NCBI GenBank assembly: GCA_041658585.1
Contig: JBAZZX010000010.1
Location: 9,842 to 73,841, forward strand
Direction of reading: 5' to 3'
DNA: 64,000 bases
Origin: DYFC01 sp041658585
GTDB taxonomy: Bacteria > Nitrospirota > Thermodesulfovibrionia > Thermodesulfovibrionales > SM23-35
Shown here: piece by piece, positions 54,329 to 63,840 of the stretch
How positions within the stretch are numbered: the first letter of the stretch is position 1
How the letters are laid out: every line of letters begins with the position of its first letter
The notes under the pieces: generated by a model
Told to the model about the DNA's origin: nothing
Databases searched by the model: none
What the model saw: the letters and a program-made list of their open reading frames with translations, nothing else
Program-made: the position numbers and the translations under genes

Positions 54329-54405
54329 TGACTAAATGCCCTCATTTGATTTGCCCGAGTGCGGATAATGGGAGGCGTCGTTGCTTATGAACTCTTTAGT
54401 AACTT
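54329..54405. repeat. MITE-like element family A, short degenerate copy
   Basis: Right arm, as complement, TTACTAAAGAGTTCATAAGC, a near match to the 35898-36049 end; the left arm is poor and the CCCTC core is replaced by a GCCCGAGTGCGGATAATGGG stretch. It lies just before the AICAR transformylase gene. Confidence 0.6.
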
Positions 54406-54463
54406 GATAATTGAACATTGATAATTTTAAATTGAACATTGTTTTTTTTGTGAGGAGGGTTTT

Positions 54464-55756
54464 ATGTCGGATATAAAAAAGATGTACCGCACTATTATGG
54501 CTGACCATTTCCCCGGCGAGATGATTATCAAGTTCGGTGATCAGACCCTGATTTATAAAAAGAGGACATGGAAGATACCCGACGACAAGACCGGCGAGCT
54601 GATCGAAAAAGGGCTCCGCTATGGAGAGAATCCCGAGCAGGAGGCCGCCCTCTATGAGATGGTCAATGGAAACCTTCTGCTTGGAGGCTGTCAGTTCATT
54701 CAGCCGGGTAACGCATTGGTAAGCGGCATCACGGAAGAGGACATGATCCAGGCCGGCAAGCATCCCGGCAAGACAAATCTGACCGACCTTGACAACGGAC
54801 TGAATATAATTAAATTTCTAATGGACAGGCCGGCCGCCGCCATACTGAAACACAATAATCCATGCGCCGCCGCCTATGGGAAGACATTGGTTGACGCCTA
54901 TGACAGGGCGAATATGGCGGACCGCATTGCCGCCTTCGGCGGCTGCCTTGTCGTGAACAGGGCGATGGACAAAGATACGGCGGATATGGTGAGCAGCAAT
55001 TATCTGGAGGTCGTTGCCGCGCCTGAATTTGAAGAAGGTACCATCAGCATACTCGCGAAGAGAAAGAACCTCAGGATAATAAGAGTAAGCAAAATAAATG
55101 AACTGGTAAAATACAGGAACACCCGTTTTGTGGATTTTAAATCACTAATCGACGGCGGCATTATAGTGCAACAGTCGCCGGTCAACAAAATAAAGACAAA
55201 GGAAGACTTCCTTCCTGCAAAGACAACCTATAAGGAAAAGGAATATGCTATTGAAAGACAACCGACGGATCGTGAATATGCGGATATGCTCTTCGGCTGG
55301 AATGTGGAGCAGGGCATCACGTCCAATTCAGTCATTTATGTGAAAGACGGTGCTACCGTGGGTATCGGCACCGGAGAGCAGGACAGGGTAGGAGTTGCCG
55401 AGATAGCGATATATAAGGCTTATACGAAATATGCCGACTCGCTCTGTTTCAAAAAACACGGCGTGCCTTATAAAACCTTTGAGCTTGACGTCAAAGACGG
55501 GAAAAGAGATAAAGCGGCGCTCCTTGAAATTGATGGGGAAACGAAAAGAGATAAAGGCGGACTTATAGGTTCGGTGATGGTATCCGACGCTTTCTTCCCT
55601 TTTAGAGACGGCGTAGACGTCGGTATCAAGGAAGGCATTTCCGGGATAGTCAACCCCGGAGGTTCGGAAAGGGACTTTGAATCAATTATTGCCTGCAATG
55701 AAGCTGAGCCGAAGGTCACCATGGTCTTTACGGGACAGAGGGCGTTTAAACACTAA
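54464..55756 (+). CDS. purH: stand-alone AICAR transformylase (PurH C-terminal domain only)
   Basis: Transfers a formyl group from 10-formyl-THF to AICAR in purine synthesis. The 430 residues contain the whole AICARFT domain: RYGENPEQEAALYE, the KHNNPCAAAYG Lys-His catalytic motif and DAFFPFRDGVDVGIKEGISG. The IMP cyclohydrolase domain that normally precedes it in bifunctional PurH is missing, so cyclisation must be done elsewhere in the genome. AGGAGGG precedes the ATG. A small Cys-rich gene follows at once. Confidence 0.9.
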   Translation: MSDIKKMYRTIMADHFPGEMIIKFGDQTLIYKKRTWKIPDDKTGELIEKGLRYGENPEQEAALYEMVNGNLLLGGCQFIQPGNALVSGITEEDMIQAGKHPGKTNLTDLDNGLNIIKFLMDRPAAAILKHNNPCAAAYGKTLVDAYDRANMADRIAAFGGCLVVNRAMDKDTADMVSSNYLEVVAAPEFEEGTISILAKRKNLRIIRVSKINELVKYRNTRFVDFKSLIDGGIIVQQSPVNKIKTKEDFLPAKTTYKEKEYAIERQPTDREYADMLFGWNVEQGITSNSVIYVKDGATVGIGTGEQDRVGVAEIAIYKAYTKYADSLCFKKHGVPYKTFELDVKDGKRDKAALLEIDGETKRDKGGLIGSVMVSDAFFPFRDGVDVGIKEGISGIVNPGGSERDFESIIACNEAEPKVTMVFTGQRAFKH

Positions 55757-55767
55757 GGATTTTTCAG

Positions 55768-55965
55768 TTGACCGGAAATGACACGGGTTCAGGTCCCAAA
55801 CCTGGACCCTTTAAAATACTGCTGAAAAAACATTCCTGTCCCGACTGTCAATTCTGTCAGTTCTGCAGCGAGTCAAAATGCGCTATGTGCCGCTCCTCTT
55901 CAGCTTCCAAAAGCGGGAAAGGTAAAAAGAAGAAAGAACACAAACCCCTGTTTCTTAAATTCTGA
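55768..55965 (+). CDS. small Cys-rich protein, unknown function
   Basis: A 65-residue frame (TTG start at 55768; no strong ribosome-binding site) carrying CPDCQFCQFCSESKCAMCR, seven cysteines in a CxxCxxC-like array that could bind zinc or an iron-sulfur cluster, then a Lys-rich tail. It begins 11 bases after the AICAR transformylase stop. No known family was recognised beyond the Cys array; the start is uncertain. Confidence 0.5.
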   Translation: MTGNDTGSGPKPGPFKILLKKHSCPDCQFCQFCSESKCAMCRSSSASKSGKGKKKKEHKPLFLKF

Positions 55966-56143
55966 TTACCCCAAAATTACGGACAACCGAGGATAGAGTA
56001 TTTTCGCTCATTCTCGGTCGTTCCTCCCTGCGAGGCTTTTGCCTCTTTATTTTTAAAAATTGTATCTGACTATCGGCAAAAAAAACCGCTCAAATACTCT
56101 ATCCTCAGTTGCTTTTACCGATTTTATGAATAATCAGGGTTAA
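55964..56143. repeat. long inverted repeat family B, copy 2
   Basis: Begins ATTACCCCAAAATTACGG and, after GAGGATAGAGTATTTTCGC, shares the same core as 24928-25117, ending with ACTCTATCCTCAGTTGC and TTATGAATAATCAGGG. The central 130 bases match copy 1 almost base for base. Confidence 0.85.
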
Positions 56144-56157
56144 TTGCATTTTTCGGG

Positions 56158-56682
56158 TTACTTTGATTTCTTCAATTCCGCAATGAGCTGAGATATTTTT
56201 TGTGCATCGGGTGCATTCGGAGCAACTCTTAGATATTCTTCAAATTCTCTAATAGCTTCCCGTTTGTTTTTTAAATCAAAAGCAAGCACGATGCCGAGGT
56301 TCCTGTGGGCATTCGGGTGGCCCGGGTTTGAGGCGATTGCCTTCCTGTATTCTTCGGCAGCCCTGTCCGTTTGTCCGGCAGACCTGTAGCATGTGCCCAT
56401 ATCAACCCTGACGTCGGTATTCTTCGGATCAATCTCAAGTGCCTTCTGATAGGCGTCGACGGCTTCAGGAAAACGACCGGTATCCATAAGGGAGTTCCCG
56501 AGTTCGACCAGGGCGTTCAGGTTTTTAGGGTCCTGCCGCACCGATTCCTGCAGTTGAAGTATCTTGTCCTGCATGGCCATTGTACCGGCAGGGAACGGCG
56601 TCTGAACTTTCGGTTCTTCTTTTTTCTGACAATTGGCAAATAAGAATACGGCTACCAAACAAACTAAAGCTAATCTGTTCAT
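56158..56682 (-). CDS. TPR-repeat lipoprotein
   Basis: A 174-residue exported lipoprotein: signal peptide with lipobox FANC, then at least three tetratricopeptide repeats (ALVELGNSLMDTGRFPEAVD, VDMGTCYRSAGQTDRAAEEY, AHRNLGIVLAFDLKNKREAI). TPRs mediate protein-protein contacts; partner unknown. It is read in the same direction as clpB, 148 bases after it. Confidence 0.82.
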   Translation of the reverse strand: MNRLALVCLVAVFLFANCQKKEEPKVQTPFPAGTMAMQDKILQLQESVRQDPKNLNALVELGNSLMDTGRFPEAVDAYQKALEIDPKNTDVRVDMGTCYRSAGQTDRAAEEYRKAIASNPGHPNAHRNLGIVLAFDLKNKREAIREFEEYLRVAPNAPDAQKISQLIAELKKSK

Positions 56683-56830
56683 AATGACCTCGCTTAAAAG
56701 AAAAGTTTTTCTATTTTAACAGATTTGAGCGGGACAATTGAGTTTTTTGTGAATATATTGATCCGAAAATACGGTTTATCACAATGTGAAGTCAGGCACA
56801 GAGTCGGGAAAACTTTCCAATGCGCGGGTT

Positions 56831-59467
56831 TTATGCGGCCGCTTCAGCGGCCGGTATTTTCTTAAATGTTAGTTTCTCCGATTTATAATCAACCTCAACC
56901 GTGTCGCCTTCCCTGAAGGTCTTGTCGAGGATCTTCATTGCCAGTATATTCAGAATCTCTCTCTGCAAAGCCCTCTTCAGAGGCCTTGCTCCATAGATTG
57001 GATCAAAGCCGATGTCTGCAAAGTATTCTTTTGCGGCGTCCGTCAGCTTTATGTCCACATTCTTTTCCTTGATATATTTCTTCATTCTGTCCGCCTGTAT
57101 CCCAACTATCTGTTTTAGCATTTCCTTGGTGAGCGGGTTGAATACGATGATCTCATCGACGCGGTTCAGGAATTCCGGCCTGAAAAATTCTTTCAAATCT
57201 TCCATTATCTTTTCCTTCAGTTCTTCATTTGAGCTGACCCAATAAGCGGCCGGCTTTTTTGCCCTTTCCTTCAGCATTTCCTGAATATGGACTCCCCCGA
57301 TATTTGACGTCATAATGACCACGGCATTCCTGAAATCAACAGTCCGTCCATGGCTGTCGGTCAATCTTCCGTCATCAAGGAGTTGAAGCAGGAGGTTGAA
57401 CACCTCGGGATGCGCTTTTTCAACTTCATCGAAAAGTATTACGGAATAGGGTTTCCGTCTGACGGCTTCAGTAAGCTGTCCGCCTTCCTCATAACCTACA
57501 TATCCGGGAGGCGCTCCGATCAGCCTTGAAACGGTATGCCGCTCCTGATATTCGGACATGTCTATTCGGACCATGGCATTTTCGTCATCGAACAGGAACT
57601 CGGCCAGGGCGCGCGCAAGTTCCGTTTTCCCGACGCCTGTGGGACCCAGAAAGATGAACGAACCTATCGGCCTGTTCGGGTCCTGAATGCCGGCGCGTGC
57701 GCGTCTCACCGCGTTTGCTACGGCTTCAATCGCTTCATCCTGACCGACAACCCTTAGTCTGAGGCGCTCATCCATGTGTATCAGTTTCTGCACTTCTCCC
57801 TCAAGCATCCGGCTTACCGGGATGCCGGTCCATTTTGAAACAACTTCCGCTATGTCTTCTTCGTCAACCTCTTCCTTCAGCATCTTTTTTCTCTGCTGGG
57901 CCGCAAGCAGTTTATTGTTTTCGGTTTCCAGTGCCCTCTGCAGTTCCAGCAATTTCCCATACCTTAGTTCAGACGCTTTTGTAAGGTCTCCCTCACGCTC
58001 CGCCCTTTCCGATTCGATCTTTGTCTTTTCTATCTGCTCCTTGCAGTCTCTTATTTTTGAAATGATCTCTTTTTCACTCAGCCACTGCGCCCTTAATTCA
58101 TCCCGTTTTGTCCGGAGTTCGGACATCTCCGCGGCAATTTTGCCAAGCTTTTCCTTTGATTCCTTCGCCTCCTCCCTCATCATGGCCTGTTTTTCTATTT
58201 CAAGCTGACGCAGCTTTCTTTCGATTTCATCAAGCTCCACCGGCATGCTGTCGATCTCCATTCTCAGTTTTGAGGCGGACTCGTCCATCAGGTCTATCGC
58301 CTTATCAGGCAGGAACCTGTCGGTTATATACCGGTGAGAAAGAACTGCAGCGGAAATAAGTGCGGCGTCTTTTATCCTAACGCCGTGATGCACCTCATAG
58401 CGTTCTTTAAGCCCTCTCAGGATGGAGATAGTATTTTCAATATCCGGCTCCTTGATAAGCACGGGCTGGAATCTTCTTTCAAAGGCAGGGTCTTTTTCAA
58501 TGTGTTTCCGGTATTCATCAATGGTTGTTGCGCCGACACACCTCAGGTCTCCCCTTGCAAGGGCCGGTTTCAGCATGTTAGATGCGTCAATGGCGCCCTC
58601 TGCCGCGCCGGCGCCGACAAGGGTATGCAGTTCATCTATGAAAACGATGACTTTTCCTTCCGACTGCTCTATGTCCTTCAGGACGGCCTTTAACCGTTCT
58701 TCAAACTCGCCCCGGAATTTTGAGCCCGCAACCATAGAGCCTATGTCGAGGGCCACCACTTTTTTGCCTTTTAATGTCTCAGGCACATCGCCTGCAACAA
58801 TCCTCTGCGCGAGACCTTCGGCTATAGCTGTCTTACCGACGCCCGGCTCGCCGATGAGCACGGGGTTGTTCTTAGTCCTTCTGGAAAGGACCTGGATAAT
58901 CCTTCTTATCTCATCATCCCGCCCGATGACCGGATCGAGTTTGCCTTTCTTTGCAAGTTCGGTAAGGTCGCGGCTGAACTTCTTCAACGCCTGATATTTT
59001 TCCTCCGGGTTTTGGTCCGTGACGCTCTGGGCGCCGCGAATTTCTCTCATGGAGGAAAGTACCTTGTCTGATGCAGCGCCGTACCTGTTTAATAAATCGG
59101 AACACGGGCCCCCTATGTTTACAAGCGCCATGAGCAGATGTTCGACGCTGACGAATTCGTCTTTCAAATGCTGAGCGTTCTGTTCGGCTGTTTCAAAAAC
59201 CTGTTTCAGTCTCGGTGAAACATAAATCTGGCCCAAAGGCGTCGCGCCGATGACCTTGGGGAATTTATCGATTGCAGTTTCGACGTCTTTTCTGAGAGAC
59301 AGTGTGTTGACCCCTATTCTCTTAAGAACCTGTAAGGCAATACCCTCGTCATCTGCAAGCAGCGCCCATAGCAGATGTTCCGCGTCAAGCTGCTGATTGC
59401 CCTTTTTTTCTGCGAGCTTCTGCGCTTCCTGTAATGCCGCCTGGCTCTTTATGGTTAATTTGTCCAT
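56831..59467 (-). CDS. clpB: disaggregase chaperone ClpB
   Basis: Hexameric AAA+ disaggregase that works with DnaK/DnaJ. The 878 residues contain the N domain (AEHLLWALLADDEGIALQVL), first Walker A GEPGVGKTAIAEGLA, the coiled middle domain (about residues 400-520), and second Walker A GPTGVGKTELARALAEFL with GARPLKRALQREI at the end. Third gene of dnaJ-hspR-clpB. Confidence 0.97.
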   Translation of the reverse strand: MDKLTIKSQAALQEAQKLAEKKGNQQLDAEHLLWALLADDEGIALQVLKRIGVNTLSLRKDVETAIDKFPKVIGATPLGQIYVSPRLKQVFETAEQNAQHLKDEFVSVEHLLMALVNIGGPCSDLLNRYGAASDKVLSSMREIRGAQSVTDQNPEEKYQALKKFSRDLTELAKKGKLDPVIGRDDEIRRIIQVLSRRTKNNPVLIGEPGVGKTAIAEGLAQRIVAGDVPETLKGKKVVALDIGSMVAGSKFRGEFEERLKAVLKDIEQSEGKVIVFIDELHTLVGAGAAEGAIDASNMLKPALARGDLRCVGATTIDEYRKHIEKDPAFERRFQPVLIKEPDIENTISILRGLKERYEVHHGVRIKDAALISAAVLSHRYITDRFLPDKAIDLMDESASKLRMEIDSMPVELDEIERKLRQLEIEKQAMMREEAKESKEKLGKIAAEMSELRTKRDELRAQWLSEKEIISKIRDCKEQIEKTKIESERAEREGDLTKASELRYGKLLELQRALETENNKLLAAQQRKKMLKEEVDEEDIAEVVSKWTGIPVSRMLEGEVQKLIHMDERLRLRVVGQDEAIEAVANAVRRARAGIQDPNRPIGSFIFLGPTGVGKTELARALAEFLFDDENAMVRIDMSEYQERHTVSRLIGAPPGYVGYEEGGQLTEAVRRKPYSVILFDEVEKAHPEVFNLLLQLLDDGRLTDSHGRTVDFRNAVVIMTSNIGGVHIQEMLKERAKKPAAYWVSSNEELKEKIMEDLKEFFRPEFLNRVDEIIVFNPLTKEMLKQIVGIQADRMKKYIKEKNVDIKLTDAAKEYFADIGFDPIYGARPLKRALQREILNILAMKILDKTFREGDTVEVDYKSEKLTFKKIPAAEAAA

Positions 59468-59478
59468 TCAATGCCTCC

Positions 59479-59829
59479 TTAATCTTCATGAAAAATCTTT
59501 TTGAACCTTTCGACAAAATCCCTTTTGACATCGTCGTCGAGAACGCTCATCATCTCTTCCATCTCCTGCTGAAAGGCCTCAAGTTTGTTTCTGAGCCTGA
59601 GGATTATCTCAACCCCCGACCTGTTGACCCCGAGTTCCCGTGTCAGGCGGAGGATCATTGCCAGTTTTTCCACATCCTCTTCGGAATAAAGCCTTGACCT
59701 CTTTGTCCTGCAGGGAGAGATCAGTCCTTCCCTCTCATACAAACGTAATGTCTGCGGATGCACATCCAGCATCTTTGCCACGACGCTTATCATGTATACG
59801 GGCTGATTATTGTCTGTTGATTTCTTCAT
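59479..59829 (-). CDS. hspR: heat-shock repressor HspR (MerR type)
   Basis: A 116-residue MerR-family regulator: YMISVVAKMLDVHPQTLRLY then EREGLISPCRTKRSRLYSEE is the HspR helix-turn-helix and wing, followed by a C-terminal helix. HspR represses dnaK or clpB operons at CTTGAGT-N7-ACTCAAG boxes; none is obvious before dnaJ here. Its ATG overlaps the dnaJ stop by four bases. Confidence 0.9.
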   Translation of the reverse strand: MKKSTDNNQPVYMISVVAKMLDVHPQTLRLYEREGLISPCRTKRSRLYSEEDVEKLAMILRLTRELGVNRSGVEIILRLRNKLEAFQQEMEEMMSVLDDDVKRDFVERFKKIFHED

Positions 59830-60914
59830 CTCAATAACCCCTTTCGAGGGTCCTCTTTATACAAAGCCTCTATCTCTTTGACCTTCTCTTTTGACCCGCT
59901 GTCCAGATCTTTTGGAATAACAATCTTTACATCAATATACTGCTTGCCTCTCGTTCCGGCCCTGGGAGAAGGCATGCCTTTGCCGGAGAGTTTTAACCGC
60001 TGCCCTCCCTGTGTTCCCGGTGGCAGCGTCATGGATGAAATACCATCTAATGTGGGCACCTCGATCTTTGCCCCGAGCGCCGCCTCCCCAAATGTGACCG
60101 GTAGTTCAAGATATATGTCGTCGCCTTTTCTTTTGAATGTAGAATGGGGTTTGACCGTTATATCGATGAGAAGGTCGCCTGACGGCCCTCCTCCCATTCC
60201 GGCGCCTCCCATGCCCCTTAGCTTGACCCTGGAACCCGTGTCTGCGCCGGCAGGTATTTTCACCTTCACGGATTCCGTAACAAGGGTTTTCCCCCGACCC
60301 CCGCATGCCGGGCACGCCTTTGTGATCTTTCTGCCTGTGCCTCTGCAGACAGGACAGGCCTGTGACATCTTGAAAAAACCTTTTGATGCCTTCAAGCTGC
60401 CCGTTCCATTGCATGTCTCACACGGCTGGGATATTGCAGCTCCCGTGCCGTTACAAACCCTGCAGTGGACATCCCTGTTAAATGATATCGGAGTGGTAAC
60501 ACCTGCAAAAGCCTCTTCAAGGGAAAGCTGGATGCCCATGACGAGGTCGGGCCCTTTGGCATAAGAGGTTTCAGGCCGCGCATTCGCTCCAAAAAGGTCT
60601 GAAAATATATCGGCGAACCCGCCGTGATCAAAGGTCTCCCTGTAGTTATGGCCCTGAAAGCCTTCAAAACCCGGCCCCCCGGCGCCGAAAGGGGAACTGC
60701 CGAACTGGTCATATTGGGCCCTCTTTTTAGGATCACTTAATATGCTATATGCATCGTTTAATTCCTTGAATTTCTGCTCGGACGTTTTATCTCCGGGATT
60801 AAGGTCCGGATGATACTTCCTGGCCAATTTTCTGAAGGCCTTTTTTATTTCGTCCTGAGAGGCATTCTTATCCACGCCGAGTGTCTTATAATAATCCTTA
60901 ACTTCGTTTGCCAT
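59826..60914 (-). CDS. dnaJ: co-chaperone DnaJ
   Basis: Stimulates DnaK and hands it clients. From the ATG at 60914 (AAAGGATC upstream) the J domain (HPD at residues 35-37), a Gly/Phe-rich region, four zinc-finger repeats (CRVCNGTG, CETCNGTG, CPVCRGTG, CPACGGRG) and C-terminal substrate domain follow. An in-frame ATG at 60935 is less likely. 362 residues. First gene of the heat-shock operon; dnaK is not in the window. Confidence 0.95.
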   Translation of the reverse strand: MANEVKDYYKTLGVDKNASQDEIKKAFRKLARKYHPDLNPGDKTSEQKFKELNDAYSILSDPKKRAQYDQFGSSPFGAGGPGFEGFQGHNYRETFDHGGFADIFSDLFGANARPETSYAKGPDLVMGIQLSLEEAFAGVTTPISFNRDVHCRVCNGTGAAISQPCETCNGTGSLKASKGFFKMSQACPVCRGTGRKITKACPACGGRGKTLVTESVKVKIPAGADTGSRVKLRGMGGAGMGGGPSGDLLIDITVKPHSTFKRKGDDIYLELPVTFGEAALGAKIEVPTLDGISSMTLPPGTQGGQRLKLSGKGMPSPRAGTRGKQYIDVKIVIPKDLDSGSKEKVKEIEALYKEDPRKGLLR

Positions 60915-60935
60915 TATTTGATCCTTTCGCTTCAT

Positions 60936-60964
60936 ATCATATAAATTTAGTAGGTATTTGTCAA
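60936..60964 (-). promoter_or_regulatory. sigma70 promoter of dnaJ-hspR-clpB
   Basis: Minus strand TTGACA, 17 bases, TATGAT; near-consensus, starting transcription about 15 bases before the dnaJ ATG. Confidence 0.7.
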
Positions 60965-61119
60965 TATGTATGCTATGAATTGTGTAATACTTTAAAAAAT
61001 AAAGGAAATTCTGTTATCCTTAAATTAAATAATAATTTCCGTACAATACTATAGTAAAAACTTTTTGCTTTCTTCTTATACAGGGGGATTTACAAGTCTA
61101 TTTATATGCGGTTGAATAA

Positions 61120-63258
61120 ATGATCCGTAAGATTGAATCAACAATTGGTCAAGCGCCCCGCCGGTTATTAATAGCCACTGCCGTTTCTTTTCTGATTGTT
61201 GAGGCATTAATCATTTATCTTACTCATGTTTTGCTCCCCCCCCTGCCGATTTATATCGAGGTTCTTTTAGACGCTACCGTGCTGACTACGATCGGGTTTT
61301 TCATTCTCTATTTCTTTCTCTTCAGACCTATGATTATTCATATTAATGAACGCAAACATGCGGAGGAAACAACGAGGCTTGCCTATCTCGAACTCGATCA
61401 GATATTTCAGACAGCCGCCGACGGAATGCGTATAATCGATAAAGATTTTAATACGACCCGGATCAACAAAACATTTGCAGATATGGCAGGTTTAAGCAGC
61501 GATCGGATAGTAGGGGAAAAGTGCTACCGTATATTCCCGGGACCTCAGTGTCATACCGAGGACTGCTCCTTGAAAAGAATTTTAAAGGGCGAGGAACGCA
61601 TAGAATTTGAAGCGGTGAAGCAAAGGCAGGACGAGAAAAAAATTCCCTGCATTGTTACCGCAACCCCTTTTAGAAACCCTTCAGGAGAATTGATCGGAAT
61701 CGTTGAGGACTTCAAGGACATTGATATGCGCAAGAGGGCTGAAGAGGAGGTCAAAGGTCTCAAGCAGCAGATCGAGTTCATCCTTGGAGCGACAAAGACC
61801 GGGCTTGATATAGTTGATTCGGACTGCAATATCAGATATATCGATCCCGAATGGCAGAAGCTGTACGGCCTGCCCGACGGGAAGAAGTGTTATGGGTATT
61901 TTATGGGAAGGAATGAAGTCTGCCCCGGTTGCGGCGCTGCAAAGGCATTGGAAACAAAAACAACGGTTGTAAAAGAAACCGTTTTGGTCAAAGAAGGGAA
62001 CAGACCCGTTCAGGTAACCTCAATTCCTTTTGTGGGACGGAACGGCGAGTGGCTTACAGCACAGGTTTATGTCGATCTCACGGAACGCAAGAAGATGGAA
62101 GAAGAGCATCTTAAGGTTGCAAAACTTGAATCACTCGGGGTTTTAGCGGGAGGGATAGCTCACGATTTTAATAATATTATGACTGCAATAATCGGCAGCA
62201 TCGGTTTTGCAAAATTATGTATCAGCGCGGAAGATGATATATACGAGGCGTTAACGGTTGCCGAGCAGGCAGCTTTTCGGGCAAAGGACCTGACCCACAG
62301 ACTGCTTACTTTCTCCAAAGGCGGCGAACCTATTAGAAAGGTCGTTTCGGTCCCCAAACTATTGAAAAACACCGCCGGGCTTGTCTTGAGCGGCTCCTCC
62401 GCACTCTGCGAGTTCATGCTTAAGGATGATCTAAGCCCTGTCGAGGTTGATGAAGGACAGATTAGTCAGGTCATAAACAATATCCTTCTCAATGCCGTAC
62501 AGGCTATGCCCGGGGGTGGAAAAGTCAGGATTGCCGCTGAAAATAAGAGCATAGAAGCAAATGCCGTTCTGCCCCTGACAAAGGGTAAATACGTAAAGGT
62601 ATCGATCTCGGACCAGGGATGCGGTATCTCGAAAGAGAATATTGAAAAGATATTTGATCCCTATTTTACAACCAAGGATAAAAGGAGCGGTCTCGGGTTG
62701 ACGGCGGCCTATTCCATTATTGAAAAACACCATGGCTATATACAGGTAGAGTCCGAAGCGGGAACAGGAACAACCTTTACCGTCTATCTGCCGGCCAGTG
62801 AATCTTCCTTACTGATCGAGAAAAAAGAGTCCGAATATTTTCCGGCCGGTAAAAAAGGCAGAATCCTTATCATGGACGATGAAGAGATCCTCAGAAACTT
62901 TGTCGTCAGGATGCTTAAGAAAGCGGGCTATGAGGTGTCCGCCGCATCGGAAGGCCTTGAGGCGGTTGAATTATATGAACAGGCTGAAAAATCAGGAGAG
63001 ACTTTTGACGTTGTTATCATGGATTTGACCATTCCCGGAGGAGCGGGCGGCAAAGAAACCATTCAGCGGCTTCTTGAGATATATCCCGATAGCAAGGCCA
63101 TTGTTTCAAGCGGTTACTCAAATGATCCGATCATGGCGAACTATAAGGATTACGGGTTTAAGGCCGTTGTGGAGAAACCCTATTCGATCAATGAATTAAC
63201 AAGGACCATTGAGGACGTGATCGCGGGTAATTACAATAAACCCGAAAAATGTATTTGA
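61120..63258 (+). CDS. PAS-domain hybrid histidine kinase with C-terminal receiver
   Basis: A 712-residue sensor. Two membrane helices at about residues 18-38 and 45-70; PAS domain 1 (about 90-205) with Cys residues (GPQCHTEDC); PAS domain 2 (about 215-325) with EVCPGCGAAK; DHp/H-box with the phospho-His in GGIAHDFNN (His348); HATPase domain (NNILLNAVQAM, GLGLTAAYSIIEKHHG) and a response-regulator receiver at the end (MDDEEILR, phospho-Asp635 in VIMDLTIPGG). The output partner is not in the window. The cysteine-rich PAS domains may sense redox or metal (inference). HD-domain gene follows 36 bases on. Confidence 0.92.
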   Translation: MIRKIESTIGQAPRRLLIATAVSFLIVEALIIYLTHVLLPPLPIYIEVLLDATVLTTIGFFILYFFLFRPMIIHINERKHAEETTRLAYLELDQIFQTAADGMRIIDKDFNTTRINKTFADMAGLSSDRIVGEKCYRIFPGPQCHTEDCSLKRILKGEERIEFEAVKQRQDEKKIPCIVTATPFRNPSGELIGIVEDFKDIDMRKRAEEEVKGLKQQIEFILGATKTGLDIVDSDCNIRYIDPEWQKLYGLPDGKKCYGYFMGRNEVCPGCGAAKALETKTTVVKETVLVKEGNRPVQVTSIPFVGRNGEWLTAQVYVDLTERKKMEEEHLKVAKLESLGVLAGGIAHDFNNIMTAIIGSIGFAKLCISAEDDIYEALTVAEQAAFRAKDLTHRLLTFSKGGEPIRKVVSVPKLLKNTAGLVLSGSSALCEFMLKDDLSPVEVDEGQISQVINNILLNAVQAMPGGGKVRIAAENKSIEANAVLPLTKGKYVKVSISDQGCGISKENIEKIFDPYFTTKDKRSGLGLTAAYSIIEKHHGYIQVESEAGTGTTFTVYLPASESSLLIEKKESEYFPAGKKGRILIMDDEEILRNFVVRMLKKAGYEVSAASEGLEAVELYEQAEKSGETFDVVIMDLTIPGGAGGKETIQRLLEIYPDSKAIVSSGYSNDPIMANYKDYGFKAVVEKPYSINELTRTIEDVIAGNYNKPEKCI

Positions 63259-63294
63259 CGCCCTGCATCGGAAGAAGTATAGGTAAAATATTAC

Positions 63295-63840
63295 GTGTAC
63301 CCTTTCGAGATTATCAAGAAATACTACAGCCCTGATTCAAAGGCATTTTACTTCCTTATTTGCCACGGCAAAATGGTTGCCGGGAAAGCCCTTGCGATTG
63401 CGCGAAGCGTAAGACGTCTCGGTCCCGACCTGAAATTTATCGGGGAGGCGGCGATGCTGCATGATATAGGAATTCTTGTTACCGACGAGCCGTCGCTCGG
63501 ATGCTACGGGGACAAACCGTATATCTGTCACGGATATGCAGGCAGAGAGATTTTGGAAAAAGAAGGGCTGCCCGTGCACGCCCTTGTCTGCGAGAGACAT
63601 GTCGGCGCAGGCATTTCTCTTGCGGACATACGCGAGAAAAACCTTCCTCTTCCCGCAAGAGATATGATTCCGGTTTCGATTGAAGAGCGGATAATCTGTT
63701 TTGCCGATAAATTTTTCTCAAAGGATGAGGAATTTTTACTGAAAGAAAAACCCCTCGAAAAGGTCAGAATGGGGATTGCAAAATTCGGGCAGGAGCAAAT
63801 GGAACGGTTCGAGGAATGGGTGAAGCTGTTCGGTCGTTAA
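63295..63840 (+). CDS. HD-domain phosphohydrolase
   Basis: A 181-residue cytoplasmic protein with a GTG start. Metal-binding HD motif in AAMLHDIGILV, with HGYAGREIL and RHVGAGIS histidines following, as in HD phosphohydrolases. Substrate unknown; the C-terminus (GIAKFGQEQMERFEEW) is a helix. It lies just after the hybrid kinase and may be part of the same signalling unit. Confidence 0.8.
   Translation: MYPFEIIKKYYSPDSKAFYFLICHGKMVAGKALAIARSVRRLGPDLKFIGEAAMLHDIGILVTDEPSLGCYGDKPYICHGYAGREILEKEGLPVHALVCERHVGAGISLADIREKNLPLPARDMIPVSIEERIICFADKFFSKDEEFLLKEKPLEKVRMGIAKFGQEQMERFEEWVKLFGR

Noticed and set aside
60936..61119. HspR-binding HAIR box before dnaJ
   Set aside because: No CTTGAGT-N7-ACTCAAG or close variant was found; only a sigma70 promoter.
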